Part shown: piece by piece, positions 21,891-33,924 of the stretch
Layout of the letters: the number at the start of each line of letters is the position of its first letter
How positions within the stretch are numbered: position 1 is the first letter of the stretch
Origin: Aurelia coerulea
Lineage: Eukaryota > Cnidaria > Scyphozoa > Semaeostomeae > Ulmaridae
Direction of reading: 5' to 3'
Length of the DNA: 64,000 nt
Assembly: GCA_039566865.1 (NCBI GenBank)
Contig: CM076948.1
Location: 20,223,001-20,287,000 of the forward strand
Position numbers and translations under genes: made by a program
Notes under the pieces: generated by a model
The model's database searches: none
The model's input: only the letters and a program-made list of their open reading frames with translations
What the model was told of the DNA's origin: nothing

Positions 21891-22630
21891 AGTGGGGGGC
21901 ACTTGGTTTTTACTATTGCCAGTAATAATTTCTTAATTTTTGGGCTGGGAGCCTACAATCAGAGCTTGATTTTTTAGAACATTCAAAGAAAGTTTATTAC
22001 CTCGCAACTATGGCTTCAAATCAATCAGTTAGCTATTTAGAGTTTGGCTTATATCTACTAGGCTGAAGGTCACCTAAAGTTTCGCTTATATCTACTAAGC
22101 TCGAAGAAGAGTAAGAAATACTGGTATCGTCAGCGTACATGGTCACTTAACCTTTCTTGAGAGAAAACAGAAGACCATTGACAAAATCAGAAACAACAGA
22201 GGGCCAAGACAAGAACCCTGGAGCACACCACAGCAAATATCTTCGGCTTTGGAACATACCTCATTTACTTTGCGTAATTGCTTTCTATTGGTTAGATAGG
22301 ACGTAATCCAAGTAAGTTCTAGATTTTCAACACCATACTTCCTCAATTTAGCAAGTAACATGTCATGATCTACGGCGGCAAATGCTTTCTTGAGATCAAT
22401 GAAAATGTTTGCAATGTATCTACCATGGTCCATGTTCACATACCAGTCATCTGTGTTATCAAGGAGGCAAGTGGCGACTGAATGAAAAGCTCTGAAGCCA
22501 GATTGGTTTGAAAATAGATGTTTTTTTGTCCAAGTAATCGTAGAATTTGTTATACATAAGCTTTTCAAAGACCTAGCTAAAACAGGCAGGATTGATATTG
22601 GTCTGTAGTTAGATCGGTCATTGATCGACT
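21890..22630 (-). pseudogene. LINE relic L-A, N-terminal RT segment
   Basis: The minus strand, 5' to 3', gives TYRPISILPVLA (near 22600), then the open 22143-22568 piece with FIDLKKAFAAVDHDMLLAKL, GVENLELTWITSYL and GVLQGSCLGPLLFL (normally VPQG). Next come MYADDTSIS (near 22115-22142) and NKLSLNVLK (near 21985). Order and motifs fit one CR1/L2-like RT whose 3' parts are at 20830-21007 and 19040-19491. It is dead: stops, PQG changed to LQG, and three insertions. Confidence 0.83.
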
Positions 22631-22639
22631 AGATCATTT

Positions 22640-23860
22640 ATATTCCCTTAGGCCTTACTTGAGAGAGTCCTTGAATAATCGAGAAATATTTGAGACAATA
22701 TTTGAGACCCCTGATGCTGTTGATGAAGATGCTAGGAATCTAAATCCTAAGAACAGTGGCAAACTGGCTCCAATTTTTTACCAGCCATGGATGAGTTAAG
22801 GGGATCCTGAGTAAGTGTGGCCTATGTGACGAGGGTGTGGTCATGAACAAAATTCGTCACAATTCCTCGATTCCTTACCATTAGGAAACCATTAGCCAAG
22901 CTAAACTCACTGTCTTTCAAAATGAAGCATACATCTTCTTATGGCATGATTAAAACTATACGTAATCTCTACTTTATGAAAATAATTTTGACATTTTTTG
23001 TAGTGGCTAGACAATTTATAATAATTTTTTTGTTTCTCAAACTGTTGAGCAACCTTTTCCCGATCCTCGTCCAGCAGTGTGGCCTGGGCAAATTACCGGA
23101 TTAAGTATAAAAATGAAGGGTCAGGGGGCAAAGTCTCTAGGAAAATTTCTGAGGGCACGCTCCCTACTTTGGCTTAGAACGCTTCTCCCAATCCCTTGCA
23201 GGTGCTAAAATTGAATTTTTGATCATTTGTAACAGCAGTTTTATAAATTAGTATCCGTGGGGAAATTTTTGAGTAGGCCTCTATTTCTTTGGCTTAGAAT
23301 GCCTATCACCATCCTATCTTTACAAGAGAAAAATTATCAAAAGAATTTTGCAGTTTTTTATCAATCAACACTCATATGAAAATGTTCGTGCAGAAGCTTT
23401 TACTGCTTTACTTTGTCACAATCCCTTTATTGCGTGCCCCCAAAGTTGAGGCCTTGACGAAGTTTGTCCCGGAAAAGTTTTGAAACTGGAAGGCTTTACT
23501 TTTGCTTAGAGCGATTCTCCAAGTCATTTACTAGCATTTGTCACAGTCTTGCCCTGCACAACCTATACTCAACTATTTTCTTGAAGGAATATCGAGAACC
23601 ATCTTTTGACAGAAGCGGAGGGGGGCTTTACTTTTCTGCATTAGTGCTCTCTTCTTCTCTTGCATTCCGCATCTTGCCCGAATGACGTGTTCTTTGCAGA
23701 GCGTGATCAACAGACCCTAAAGCTCCAACTGAATATCCTCAATTTCTGTTCCCAGAGATATGGCCTAGCGTATCCCTTTTTTCCAATCAAAAGACGCTTC
23801 AAAAATCCAAGGAAACAACCGAGAAAACTAGACACCACATTTCAAACAAATCACTACAGG
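22640..23860. other. No gene seen
   Basis: Mixed AT-rich sequence. A 40-base stretch near 22665 (TTACTTGAGAGAGTCCTTGAA) resembles the right flank of the foldback element at 30252, suggesting a dispersed repeat older than that insertion. Confidence 0.45.
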
Positions 23861-25165
23861 ATTGATGGTCTCGACCATTGCAGGACTGATGGTCTCGAAC
23901 ATCAATGGTTCAGCTCTTATCTCAATAATCGCAGGCAGTGCTGCAAAGTCAACGGTGCGGTGTCACATCCGATACAGTAGAAATTAATGTAGGGGTACCA
24001 CAAGGATCTTGCCTTGGATCTCTCTTATTTTTACTTTATATAAATGACCTTCCTTTCGCTTTAAAAAAGACACAAGCGACAATGTACGCAGAGGATACAG
24101 CGATCTCATTCTCTTCGGATAGAATTGAAGAGATTGACCTTGTTATCAACGCAGAACTTGCCTGCCTTGAGAAATGGTTGCAGGGCAATAGGCTTTCCTT
24201 GAATGTCGTCAAAACACAAGCCATGATAATTGGTTCAGCCCAAAAGCTGGGGAAGATAAACAAAACGTCAGAAATCACCCCTTGCTTCCAAGTTAATGGA
24301 AATGATATCGATCTTGTTCATGAAACGAAATATCTTGGTGTAATGATTGATGAAAATTTGAAATGGGGAAGCCAGGCAAAGTTTCTTCAAAAGAAAGTCT
24401 CACGAGCCCTCGGGCTTTTGAAATATACCAAGCAATTTGTCCGAGAAGATACCCTAATTTGTCCAAGAAGATACTCTAAAGAACATGTATTTAAGTATTG
24501 TTGAGCCTCATTTAAACTATTGTTGCTCAGTGTGGGGATGCTGTGGAAATACCAAGCTGAATACCTTGCAAAAATTGCAGAACAGAGCTGCAAGAATTGT
24601 GACGAACAGCCCTTTCGTTTCATCGGCTGCTCCTTTGTTGCAAAGATTAGGATGGCTTTCAGTTGACAGGCTAGTCAACAGAGAAACATCTACCATGGTA
24701 TGTAAGTCCCTAAATGGACTTGCACCCGACAACCTTTGTCAGATTTTCTCCCAATTATCTGATGTTCACAATCGGGTGTTACGCAACACTAAGTTGGATT
24801 TAGCCATACCTCGAATGAGAACAGCTTATGGCCAAAAGTCATTTGCTTTCCGCAGAGCTGATACATGGGACAAACTCCATTCTGATATTAAATTAGCCCC
24901 TTCCATCCAGTCATTTAAAACCAAGCTCAGAAGCTCATAATTGATTAGATTCAAGGAAAGCTGGTTTTACATTTTCATTTTTATTTTCTATTTAAGTTTT
25001 TGATGAATATATATCTTGTACCTTTGTAGGTTTAGATGAATATTGGAATGAGGTTAGTTTTAATTAGGTTAGTTTTATTTTTAGTTGCAGGGTACATTGT
25101 CAAACAGTTGCTTAAACTGAATTGTAGCCCTGGGTAAACAATCTTAAATATAAAAAAAGATTAAA
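23860..25165 (+). pseudogene. LINE relic L-B, RT domain to 3' end
   Basis: Three overlapping frame segments make one RT: 23880-23975 (GLEHQWFSSYLNNRRQCCKV), 23950-24475 (GVPQGSCLGSLLFLLYINDL, MYAEDTAIS, NRLSLNVVKTQAMIIGS, KYLGVMIDENLKW) and 24470-24940 (MYLSIVEPH, CSVWGCCG, LQNRAARIVTNS, MVCKSLNGLAP, RNTKLDLAIPR). Frameshifts near 23960 and 24475 break it, and the YADD box is YAED. About 220 bases of A/T-rich 3' UTR follow, ending near an A-rich tail at 25140-25170. It is 5'-truncated and CR1/L2-like. Confidence 0.85.
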
Positions 25166-26678
25166 ATAAAATTCTTACAGTAAAAAGAAAGTTATTCTCT
25201 GAAACGGTGACATCATTTTCTTCTAGCTGCTCTGCATCTTGGATCTCCTCAAATTCGCATAAAAATTCAATCAAATATGCAAAAGAACAACTTTGACAAT
25301 CCTTTCCATCCTCCTTGTATCTGGGCATCTTCATCTTGAGAGTGCATCACAAAGCAATGAAAAATCAAGATCGTTCTCTTGACAAACACAACAATAAACC
25401 TCTAAATCCTTGTTACAATGTCATGTGGAGGTCACCATTTTGTAGCAGGTATTTCAAGATATCGCACCAATTTACATGAAATCATAACACAACAAGCAAT
25501 ATTCGAAAATCATGACTATCCTCTAGAAACAAACACATCTCTCTGTCAACATCACAAGCATTTCAGGTTAATCAACAATATTTTTTTATATTCAATTAAA
25601 AATTTACAATACATGTCACGGACTACTCTACCTACAAACTACTTTACAATACTACAAGGACGATACCTCGAGGGGCAAAGGACTATGACTACCGCATGGC
25701 ATTGTTAACAAAAAACGCTAAACTACATACAATTTTACATAAATGCTACAAACAATAAAAAAAGAAAAATGATGACTGTGGCCTGTCTAGCATTAGATGC
25801 CTGGTTGGGGCTGTAATAGCCCAAAAAACGTTAATTTTGATTTGGACCTGACTCTAATGTGACACAGGAAGTATAAACAAAAAGAAAATTTACTTAAGGC
25901 ACTTGGTCGGCACTTGGTGGTTGCATGGCATGTGACTGAAATTTGATATGATCTTAGTCAAACCGACCAGTATTGTGGATGAATCGTATAGTAAGTTTGA
26001 GTATATTTCTATTCAGGTCATTAGACAAGTCTTGGTCACTGTATAGTAATAGGTGCATTAGAACATCGTTTGAAAGACTGGTGATATCAACGAATGGTCG
26101 TAGTGGATCCGAAACTCCAGCGAGAAGATCTTGTCATTGAATTTCAAAAAAATCAACAATATCATATCATACATACATTGTAAATATTATATGATATATA
26201 TAATGAATGCTTATGTGGCCCGGTTTTGCATGATATAAACTAACATTTCAGAACCAAAGTAACAAACAGAAACAAGACACAATCTCCATACGATAAGCAA
26301 TACTTTCTTGATAACTTTTACAACAACTTCTCACAAGATCTTCTAATCGTCAATGATCGAAAGCTGAAAGTGTCCTCTTCCGGGGTGTATGTCACTAATT
26401 CATCAAGAAATAAGGGGACCTTCGCAGATGTCCTCACACCTATCATACAATATTATATAGGAAGGCGTTCGTGTAACTTAACATCGAACTCTCGTATTCG
26501 AACAATTACGAAATACAGAAGTCAACAAAGGAAACATATTGCAGCCGTAGAGAAGTGCAACAAGTAAGACACAAAGGTGTTACAATTAACTTTTTTGAAG
26601 TTTCAAACTTATTATATATTATCGTTCAATCAACCGCCTGGGCTTCCTGTGGTCCATCCAGCCTTCTTTCTCCGTCTG

Positions 26679-26680
<2 letters not shown>
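25166..26680. other. No gene seen
   Basis: Short frames only, with no family signature. There is an AT-rich patch at 26150-26205. Confidence 0.5.

Positions 26681-26730
<50 letters not shown>
26681..26730 (+). repeat. (CTTG)n microsatellite
   Basis: About 12 perfect units of CTTG. Confidence 0.95.
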
Positions 26731-27062
26731 GTGCCTTTTCTGATTCTTTTGTTTCTTTCTTCACTAAGCCAGAAATTTTAGGCCACATCGGATTCTGACC
26801 GCTATTCAAGGACTAATCTTTGTTTTCTCCTCATTCTGAAGCACCAGTCTCCGTGCTAGAGTTTTGAAAACAATTGGGGATATGTTGGTCGGCTAAAGGT
26901 CAAGAATTTTTTCCGTAATTTCGTTGAATTTTTGCTGCAAACCTTGAGAAGATAAAATGCCAGACTCCAGATCCGTACAATCACCATAGAAAAACACACA
27001 GCTGATCGCGTGTTATATACAACTACCAGATTACATTGCATGCTCGCGGGTGTGTGACGTAA

Positions 27063-27562
27063 TCAGGGGAAGGGTCTATTATGCGGGCGATATGAATATC
27101 CATCCAATAAGACGTAAGATTGGTTTATCTGACACAACCTTCGTTGCTTTGAGACAGCAGATATCCATATGCTGCAGATATGTGTATGTTGTACGTTTAC
27201 CAACCATGTAGATTGCTTGTAAAGAGTCCAACAAATCAGCATTCGTAGCCCAACTCGTAAAAGCTCAATTCTTCAGTGGCCTTGGACATTGGCAGCTGTT
27301 TGTTGACATTCTGACGCCGACGAGAATGATACATTGCTTTATCGCATTCATTATTGTAATTCCCTGAGACTGCTGGTAGGTCTGGAACACAGGCTAGTAT
27401 AAGAACTGTAAATGTAGCAAAATGCAAAACTGAACTTCGATGGGCAACTTTGAGCAATAATGACACGACCAACGATCTACAATTTGGGATTATTCAGTGT
27501 TACCAACATGGTTCTCTTCTTTTGAAAAGCGGAAAAGGCTTATGAAACACAATAAATAGACG
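27063..27562 (+). repeat. 5' flank of R4, paralogous to the R2/R3 flanks
   Basis: From about 27070 the sequence follows 6440-6829 and 16890-17280: GGTTTATCTGA.ACAACCTT, then GCTTTGAGACA, TGCTGCATATAT-like blocks, then CAGCATTCGTAGCC. It carries a roughly 90-base insertion near 27320-27400 relative to R2. It probably holds the promoter, but no box can be named with confidence. Confidence 0.7.
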
Positions 27563-28714
27563 ATGATCAATGATTGCGTAATGCTCCCGGTGGGGCCTAT
27601 GTCAACACCAGTTATTTACACTATTGTGACAATAAACTTTCTCACGTCTATAAGTAGCAGTTTGATCAATTTCTGCCTTATTGCAGGTATCCTCAGTAAG
27701 AAAAATCTTAAAACGCCGACAAATTTATTCGTAGTATCGCTATCTGTTAGTGATTTCCTAATAGGCATTATCGGCCAACCTCTGATGTTTGCACATTTAT
27801 TGGTGAATCGATGGGCTGTTCGCAACTGTACACTTGCATATGCTACTTTCTATATGCTAACTTTATTTTGTGGGGCATCGAACATCTGTTTACCTGTAAT
27901 AAGCCTTGACAGATATATACGCATGAAAAAGCTGCAATACTACAAGAAATATGTGACCACAAAACGTGTCGTTATGGTAATTGTTGCAGTGTGGATTAGC
28001 GCAGCTCTGATTAACCTTATTCAAATGGTCGGCATTCCAAATTATATCTACTGGATTGTTGCCGTATCTTCTCTCGGCGTCATTTTAATTGTAATGTTAT
28101 TTGCATACGCTTCATTGATTATTGGACTGACAAAGCCAACTCTTGTCAGAGTTAGACCAATCAATAGTCTGCGGAGAACTTCTTTTACAAGCATGCATTC
28201 AGGAACAACCGCCAGTCCAGCAACAGCAAAAGCACCAACTATGGAACCAGCAACAACAACAAACATATCACCAACAACAACAGCAACGGCCATAGAACCA
28301 ACAACAGCAACACCCACAATACCAGCAGTAGCAACAACCACAGAACCAACAGCAGTAACAACAGCCACAGTACCAGCTGTAGCAACGGCTTCAAGGGATT
28401 ATTCGACATTAAAATCTGAAAGAATGTTAGCGAAAGATGAAAGGAGGCAAATGCGCATTACTATTACTGTAGCAATACTCGTTATGGTGGTGATCGTAGC
28501 ATGGACACCGTGTGTAATTTCAGGCCTTTTGTGGGCATTGAACTTTCCAGAATCCAACAAAGACAGGAAAATAATTACTATCCATCATTTCTCTATAATG
28601 ATTGGTCTCGCATCATCAAGTCTCAATCCATTGTTGTATTGTTGGAGGATGAGAGAAGTTCGAAATGCAGCCTTAAATATCTTTCGAAAAATTGTGATGT
28701 TTGAACTATGCTAG
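27563..28714 (+). CDS. R4: class A GPCR, intact
   Basis: 383 residues, subfamily I. It has the same architecture as R3: short N-terminus, SVSD in TM2, LDRYIR after TM3, AWTPC in TM6, NPLLY in TM7, and an ending FELC. Loop 3 is again Thr/Ala/Pro-rich but has no alanine run and differs in repeat content. TM1 has SISSSLIN where most class A receptors have an Asn near the middle. Divergence from R3 is spread along the protein, so this is an older duplicate, in contrast to R2/R3. The start ATG aligns with those of R2 and R3. Ligand unknown. Confidence 0.92.
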   Translation: MINDCVMLPVGPMSTPVIYTIVTINFLTSISSSLINFCLIAGILSKKNLKTPTNLFVVSLSVSDFLIGIIGQPLMFAHLLVNRWAVRNCTLAYATFYMLTLFCGASNICLPVISLDRYIRMKKLQYYKKYVTTKRVVMVIVAVWISAALINLIQMVGIPNYIYWIVAVSSLGVILIVMLFAYASLIIGLTKPTLVRVRPINSLRRTSFTSMHSGTTASPATAKAPTMEPATTTNISPTTTATAIEPTTATPTIPAVATTTEPTAVTTATVPAVATASRDYSTLKSERMLAKDERRQMRITITVAILVMVVIVAWTPCVISGLLWALNFPESNKDRKIITIHHFSIMIGLASSSLNPLLYCWRMREVRNAALNIFRKIVMFELC

Positions 28715-29230
28715 AGAAGCGGTAGCAAAATTATATACTGGTACAATACTGTGTGTAGCATTATGTATGTTGATAGTATTAGCTTTCGCAAAGGTCACTG
28801 CATCTTAGGTAATCTTACTTCAAAACACTGTCATCAGTGTCATCATAGATACAGTTTTAGTGGAAAATGTGACATAACATATGTTCAAGTAATAGTATCT
28901 TAAAATCTTGTAGCTAAATTTTGATTGATACTGAAGAAAAGCGACCAAGAACTCTCTTTTTTGCCATCGTTTTGATTATTAAATAAGCTAATTTAAAGGA
29001 AGAAAATAACGTGGGAAGAAATGTTCACGCTTGTCTTGTTTTCGCTTAAATTCGTGAAAGCTTATTGCGCGAACATTCCTAAAATGTGAAATTCGTGAAA
29101 GCTTATTGCGCGAAATTTCCTACAATGTGAAATTCGTGAACGCTTATTCCTGCAAAATTTCCTGAAACGTGAAGTCAAATATTTGTTAATCAAATATTGA
29201 TATTCCTCTTCTTAAATTCAATGTGATCTT
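28715..29230 (+). repeat. 3' flank of R4, paralogous to the R1 and R3 flanks
   Basis: It shares the GTGTGTAGCATTATGTATG, TTTGCCATCG and GTGAAATTCGTGAA blocks. A local direct repeat, CGTGAAAGCTTATTGCGCGAA, occurs twice near 29052-29115. Confidence 0.65.
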
Positions 29231-29267
29231 TTAAAACAAATCTCTAAGAATAGGTATGGATTACTTG

Positions 29268-30251
29268 AAAGCATAGGAATCATTCGTCGTACATAGCCGA
29301 TTGCTCGTCGCCCATGGTCGAAACCGCCAAAGCCTCATTTTCACGGACCAATCAGACGGCTAAAGAGCGAAGGAGACAAAAGAAACCCGTGAAGATTTTC
29401 CTAAATTTTACCTACCTTCATAAAACGCAACCAGGAGATTTCCCGACTGCTTGAGATTTCCCGAATTTTTTTAAAGCTATCTACTCTCCAGATGTTTGGG
29501 AGTAAAAGTTTGGATGCCGGTTAAAATATCTTCAGGATTGGCGGAGTTATTGCCTCTCCAATAGACAAAATCGGCGAAGGCTTCTCGAGACCTGTTTACG
29601 CCACTTCAAGTCAGGTGATAAAGCCTCTTGATAAAACCTCTTTTGAATTTTATAAGTTATTTCGCAACGAGCAAACTTTTGCCATGAATGTAAAAAGTAG
29701 TACAATACAGAAACTTCCCTAGAGTATTGCCACATGACTTGAAATGCGCGAACAAACCTTTGTAGACTTTTTCAATTCACATAGAAACCGCAGGGACATT
29801 GAATCTCCAATAAAAGAAAATTTAGCGAAAGACAATAGCAAGAACAATTGAAAACATAGATTGTGGCGTTTTCGGGTCGTTCTTACAACAATCACTATTG
29901 TTATTACTATTGTCTCCCGGCCAGAATCTCTATTGTTCAAGGTTCAGTGCCTTGTCAGTTTGTTTGTGGCCATAACTCCACCAATCCTGGAGATATTTTA
30001 ACCGGCATCCAAACTTTTACTCCCAAACATCTGGAGAGTAGATTGCTTTAAAAAAATTCGGGAAATCTCAAGCAGTTTTTTGTCCTGGTTGCGTTTTATG
30101 AAGGTAGGTAAAATTTAGGAAAATCTTCACGGGTTTCTTTTGTCTCCCTCACTTTTTAGCCGTCTGATTGGTCCGTGAAAATGAGGCTTTGGCGGTTTCG
30201 ACCATGGGCCACGAGCAATCGGCTATGTACGACGAATGATTCCTATGCTTT
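29268..30251. mobile_element. 984-bp foldback element with about 283-bp arms
   Basis: The left arm (29268-29550) and right arm (29970-30251) are inverted copies, starting AAAGCATAGGAATCATTCGT on the left. They are separated by about 420 bases. Flanking ACTTG occurs at 29263-29267 and 30252-30256, a likely target duplication. A similar unoccupied stretch, TTACTTGAGAGAGTCC, exists near 22672. No transposase frame is evident. Confidence 0.8.
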
Positions 30252-30436
30252 ACTTGAAAGAGTCCTCGAAGAGTCGAGGAACATTTAAGACATTGCAAAA
30301 TTTGATAAGAAGCCTTATTTGCCAAAGTTTATTATCACGAAACTTCCCATTTTGGCCGATTCGCCAAAATTTAATTTAGAAAAATGTGAATATAGTGTGA
30401 ATAAAATGGAAATAGTGTCGTTCATTAGCGCAGAAA

Positions 30437-30655
30437 CCCGGGGGGGGGGGGTACTTGACTTTCAATTTTAGGGGGATGTGCACTCCAAGAAATTTCTTTT
30501 ACCCAGCTTTAGAATTTTCAGGCTCGAAATGATAGCCAGCTTTAGAAAAACTCGACGAAAAAAGTGTACTCCAAAACGTAAAAATTTGTCGAAAAACATT
30601 GAAATCACACATTTGACGACCGGCTTAAGAGGAAAAATACCTACCTTTGATTAAA
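30437..30655 (-). mobile_element. G-rich-ended MITE, right end truncated
   Basis: It starts with a G-run, TACTTGACTTTCAATT and GGGGGATGTGCACTCC. It matches the reverse complement of 21008-21265 through CCGGCTT..GAGG but lacks the terminal C-run. Confidence 0.7.
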
Positions 30656-30879
30656 TGATTTGAAAACGGAAAGGCTAAGATACCACCGTCGATCGTCGGA
30701 CCCGAAGATGCTTGAGGTGACGAATGAATGGATAAATTTGAAGGCAGAAACACCGTAGTACGACAAAAAACAACAGCAAATTTTGAGTGAATTTATTTTA
30801 TACCAATATTTCATCCTGCCACCTGCCATGCAGGACTTCTTCAGGGCTGTTATATGAAAGTTGTAATCAGAATTCAAAT

Positions 30880-31210
30880 ATATACAGCGATTTGAAAAGG
30901 GGATTAATCGTTAATCCGGGGTTAGCAAGTGCATTTAGTAGGAAAACGAGCACGATCCGATTGGGTGGAAAAACGGCCTAAGTGGAAATTTAACGAATTT
31001 ATGAGATAAATTGGAGATTAAAGTTCGAATTTTGATTGCCGAGGCCGTTTACCCCGCGGAATGCGGAGTTACCGGTCAAAATGCGGTGGACCAAAATTTT
31101 ACCTCATTTTCAAAGAGCCCGCGCGGAGCCCCTGGGGGGGGTATGGAGCTCCAAATTGCGTTATAAGACCGGCAGATAAGTTTTCTCTTGTAAACTTTTT
31201 TTCGTTTTGA
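30880..31210 (+). repeat. Dispersed repeat, related to part of the element at 41494-42770
   Basis: Aligns in reverse orientation with about 42050-42425. Shared blocks are CGAGCACGATCCG, GGGTGGAAAAA.GGCCTAA, CCAAAATTTTACC and GCGCG.AGCCCCTG. This may be a truncated member of the same DNA-transposon family. Confidence 0.7.
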
Positions 31211-32254
31211 AATTAGTGCAGTAACCATCCAGCATCGACCCCAACCGCAACCTCGGGTCGGAAAATGGCTACGCAGAAAAAATGGTACAGAGTAAGCAGC
31301 AAAGCGATAAAGAAACAAAAAGTCTTCACAAACCTTGTTAAACTTTAATCCAAAACTGCTCGTCTTGCAATGCGCGTCATTGCAATGCGCGTTTCTTTTG
31401 GTTTAAATAGAAGAAGAATCAGCCTATCCGATCAAGTTATTAAAAATTGTCCATCCTGATTGGTCGGGGCCAAATGAGAAGAGTTTGAAAATAAAGCCCT
31501 CATTAAGGCGAAAAAGTAAATTCAATTCAATGAGATGAGCGTAAGTTGAGGGTAGACTCGTTCCAAAAAATCTTCAACAGTAACAGCGAAAGTTACAGGG
31601 ACTTATGTAATGAGTCTAAGTTAAGGGTATTTTGCAGCGAGGCTAGGTAAATTTTGGGTTTTTTTGGTGGAGTGAGGTTAATCTGACGTTGTTATTAATT
31701 GATTGGTTGATTGTGCAGGCTCTTTGAATCGCCATTGAATATTACGTTAAATGATCAACAAGTTTCGGGATTACTAACCAAATAGGCGAACAGTGTTCAG
31801 AATTGTTTATCGCTTGATTCTATAAGCACATCCAAGCACTGATGATGGGGCCAATTGCCGACTACAAAATGCATTGTATTGTCACAGAATTGCCCATACT
31901 AGGATGATTCATGCCGTTTGACTAAGTGAACTCACTCATTGCACCAACCAAAAAGCATTCACAAGTTGGGGCTACAAGGCCTCATTGCCTTCGCACCTTG
32001 CTCTTGATAACTAACGGATACATTTCGTAATAAAGCGTAGATGAGAGTCACGACTTGCTCAGTTCTTCAGTTGCCTCGAATGTTGGCAAAGATTCCATTT
32101 AGAAATTAACACCGATGACAGCTTGGTATCTCATACAAAACTCTAGACGCTTCGAGATGAAAGGCATTTGCATACAAGACAACAAGTCCACACGTTGAGA
32201 TTACACAGGGTTACAGAACTCGCACCTTGCTTATGACCACCAAGAGATATATTC

Positions 32255-32262
32255 TATAAAAG
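32255..32262 (+). promoter_or_regulatory. Possible TATA box upstream of R5
   Basis: TATAAAAG lies about 300 bases before the R5 ATG. The matching position upstream of R6 reads TATGAAAG, so the box is not conserved. A weak candidate only. Confidence 0.25.
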
Positions 32263-32562
32263 GAACAAGTAAATCAGCATCCCTACTGGCTCAATTTTTA
32301 CCAGCTCAATTCTTATTACATCAACTCTTCAGAAATTTTTGGATATTTGCAACGGTTTCATTTACATTTTAACACCACAAGACATTATTTAGCTTATTAA
32401 AAAGTGTGGCTGCTTAGAGGCTCACCAGAACTGTTCATCTACCAAGATAAACAAGATAGAAAGTTGCGCTGGGGTATGTGATTTTGATCAGTACTGATAT
32501 TGGCATGCTTCTTTTGAATAATCACGAGAAGTTTTAGAAAATAAAGGCAGGAGATCAGGATT

Positions 32563-33615
32563 ATGGCTTTGTCACTCTTTCCCGCGGTATGGCCTATCTC
32601 AACCGTAGCTATTTACACTTTGGTGACAATAAACATTCTCACAGCTATAACAGGCATTTTGATCAACTACTGCCTTATCGCAGGTATCCTCAGCAAAAGA
32701 CAGCTTGTAACCCCGACAAATTTGTTCGTAGTGTCTTTGGCTGTCAGTGATCTGCTGGTAGGCCTTATAAGCCAACCTATGCTGTGTGCACACTTATTGG
32801 TTAACAGAACGACAGTTCGTAGCTATGCAATTGCCTTTTGCTCTTTATATTCGTTTTCGATATTTTGTGGGGCATCTGGCAACTGCCTACCAGTGATAAG
32901 TCTTGATAGATATATACGCATTAAAAAGCTGCAACACTACACAAAGTATGTGACCATAAAAAGAGTCGTTATTGTAATAGTTGCAGTGTGGATAAGCGCA
33001 GTGGTGACTGCATTCTTGCCTTTGTACGGCATTTCAAATTTCGTCTTCTTCATAATTATCATAGCTTGTATCAGCATTAATACTGTTGTAATGTCATTTG
33101 CATATTTTTCAATGATTCGTCATCTGGAAAAAGCACAACTTACAGTTAGTCCAACGGCCATACAGCAAGCACCGACTTTTACACGCAGGAATACAGTAGT
33201 AACAACCAACTTTGTAACCGCAAGAGGACCAACATCAACTCCAACTACAACAGCAGAAACCTTGATGGATTACCCGGCGTCAACATGTGAACGGAGGCGA
33301 GCAAAAGATATCTCAAGACAGCTGCGCATAACTATTACTGTAGCAATACTCGTTGCGGTGGTGATCGTGTCCTGGCTGCCGTGCTTTTTTTCAGGCCTTA
33401 TACGGTCATTGAATGTTCCTGTATTTGACAAAGACAGTAAGAAAGTTACAATGCACTATGTTACTATAACAGTAGGTTTTGTATCATCGAGTGTCAACCC
33501 ATTGTTGTATTGTTGGAGAATCAAGAATGTTCGAAAAGCAGCCTTAGGCATGTTTCGAAAGACCGTCACGTTCAAAGTATGCTGCAGGAACAGCAATGAA
33601 ATTACTTCGTTGTGA
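32563..33615 (+). CDS. R5: class A GPCR (subfamily II), intact
   Basis: 350 residues in one exon. TM2 has SLAVSDLLVG, TM3 ends in LDRYIRIKKL, TM6 has SWLPCF and TM7 has NPLLYCW. Loop 3 is shorter (about 70 residues) than in subfamily I but still Thr/Ala/Pro-rich, and the C-tail ends RNSNEITSL. As in R3, extracellular loop 2 has no cysteine, and even the TM3 Cys is shifted (RSYAIAFCS). The ATG at 32563 is preceded by an in-frame-poor leader and matches the R6 start. The closest relative in the window is R6, with most differences in loop 3. A plasma-membrane receptor with unknown ligand. Confidence 0.92.
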   Translation: MALSLFPAVWPISTVAIYTLVTINILTAITGILINYCLIAGILSKRQLVTPTNLFVVSLAVSDLLVGLISQPMLCAHLLVNRTTVRSYAIAFCSLYSFSIFCGASGNCLPVISLDRYIRIKKLQHYTKYVTIKRVVIVIVAVWISAVVTAFLPLYGISNFVFFIIIIACISINTVVMSFAYFSMIRHLEKAQLTVSPTAIQQAPTFTRRNTVVTTNFVTARGPTSTPTTTAETLMDYPASTCERRRAKDISRQLRITITVAILVAVVIVSWLPCFFSGLIRSLNVPVFDKDSKKVTMHYVTITVGFVSSSVNPLLYCWRIKNVRKAALGMFRKTVTFKVCCRNSNEITSL

Positions 33616-33924
33616 ATTTCCTTATGACGAAGTCAACAACTTGATGATTTTGGATGTGCTGGAAATCGCTGCAATTCGAATATCCTCGTTGCATAAAGTA
33701 GTGAATTATATCCACGAAATGTGAGATAACAATTGCTTTCAAGGTAACCGTATTTAAATTTTGATTCATACTAGAAGAAAATCATGAAGTCTTTCATTTG
33801 CCATCGCTTTGATTTCAAGAAGGGCTATGTGCAAAACCTGTGCTTCTGGTAAAGCGAATATGGGGGTTCGTCAATGCTTATACGAATTGTATTAAAGGAA
33901 AATTTCTAGCGCTTTTAATGAACT

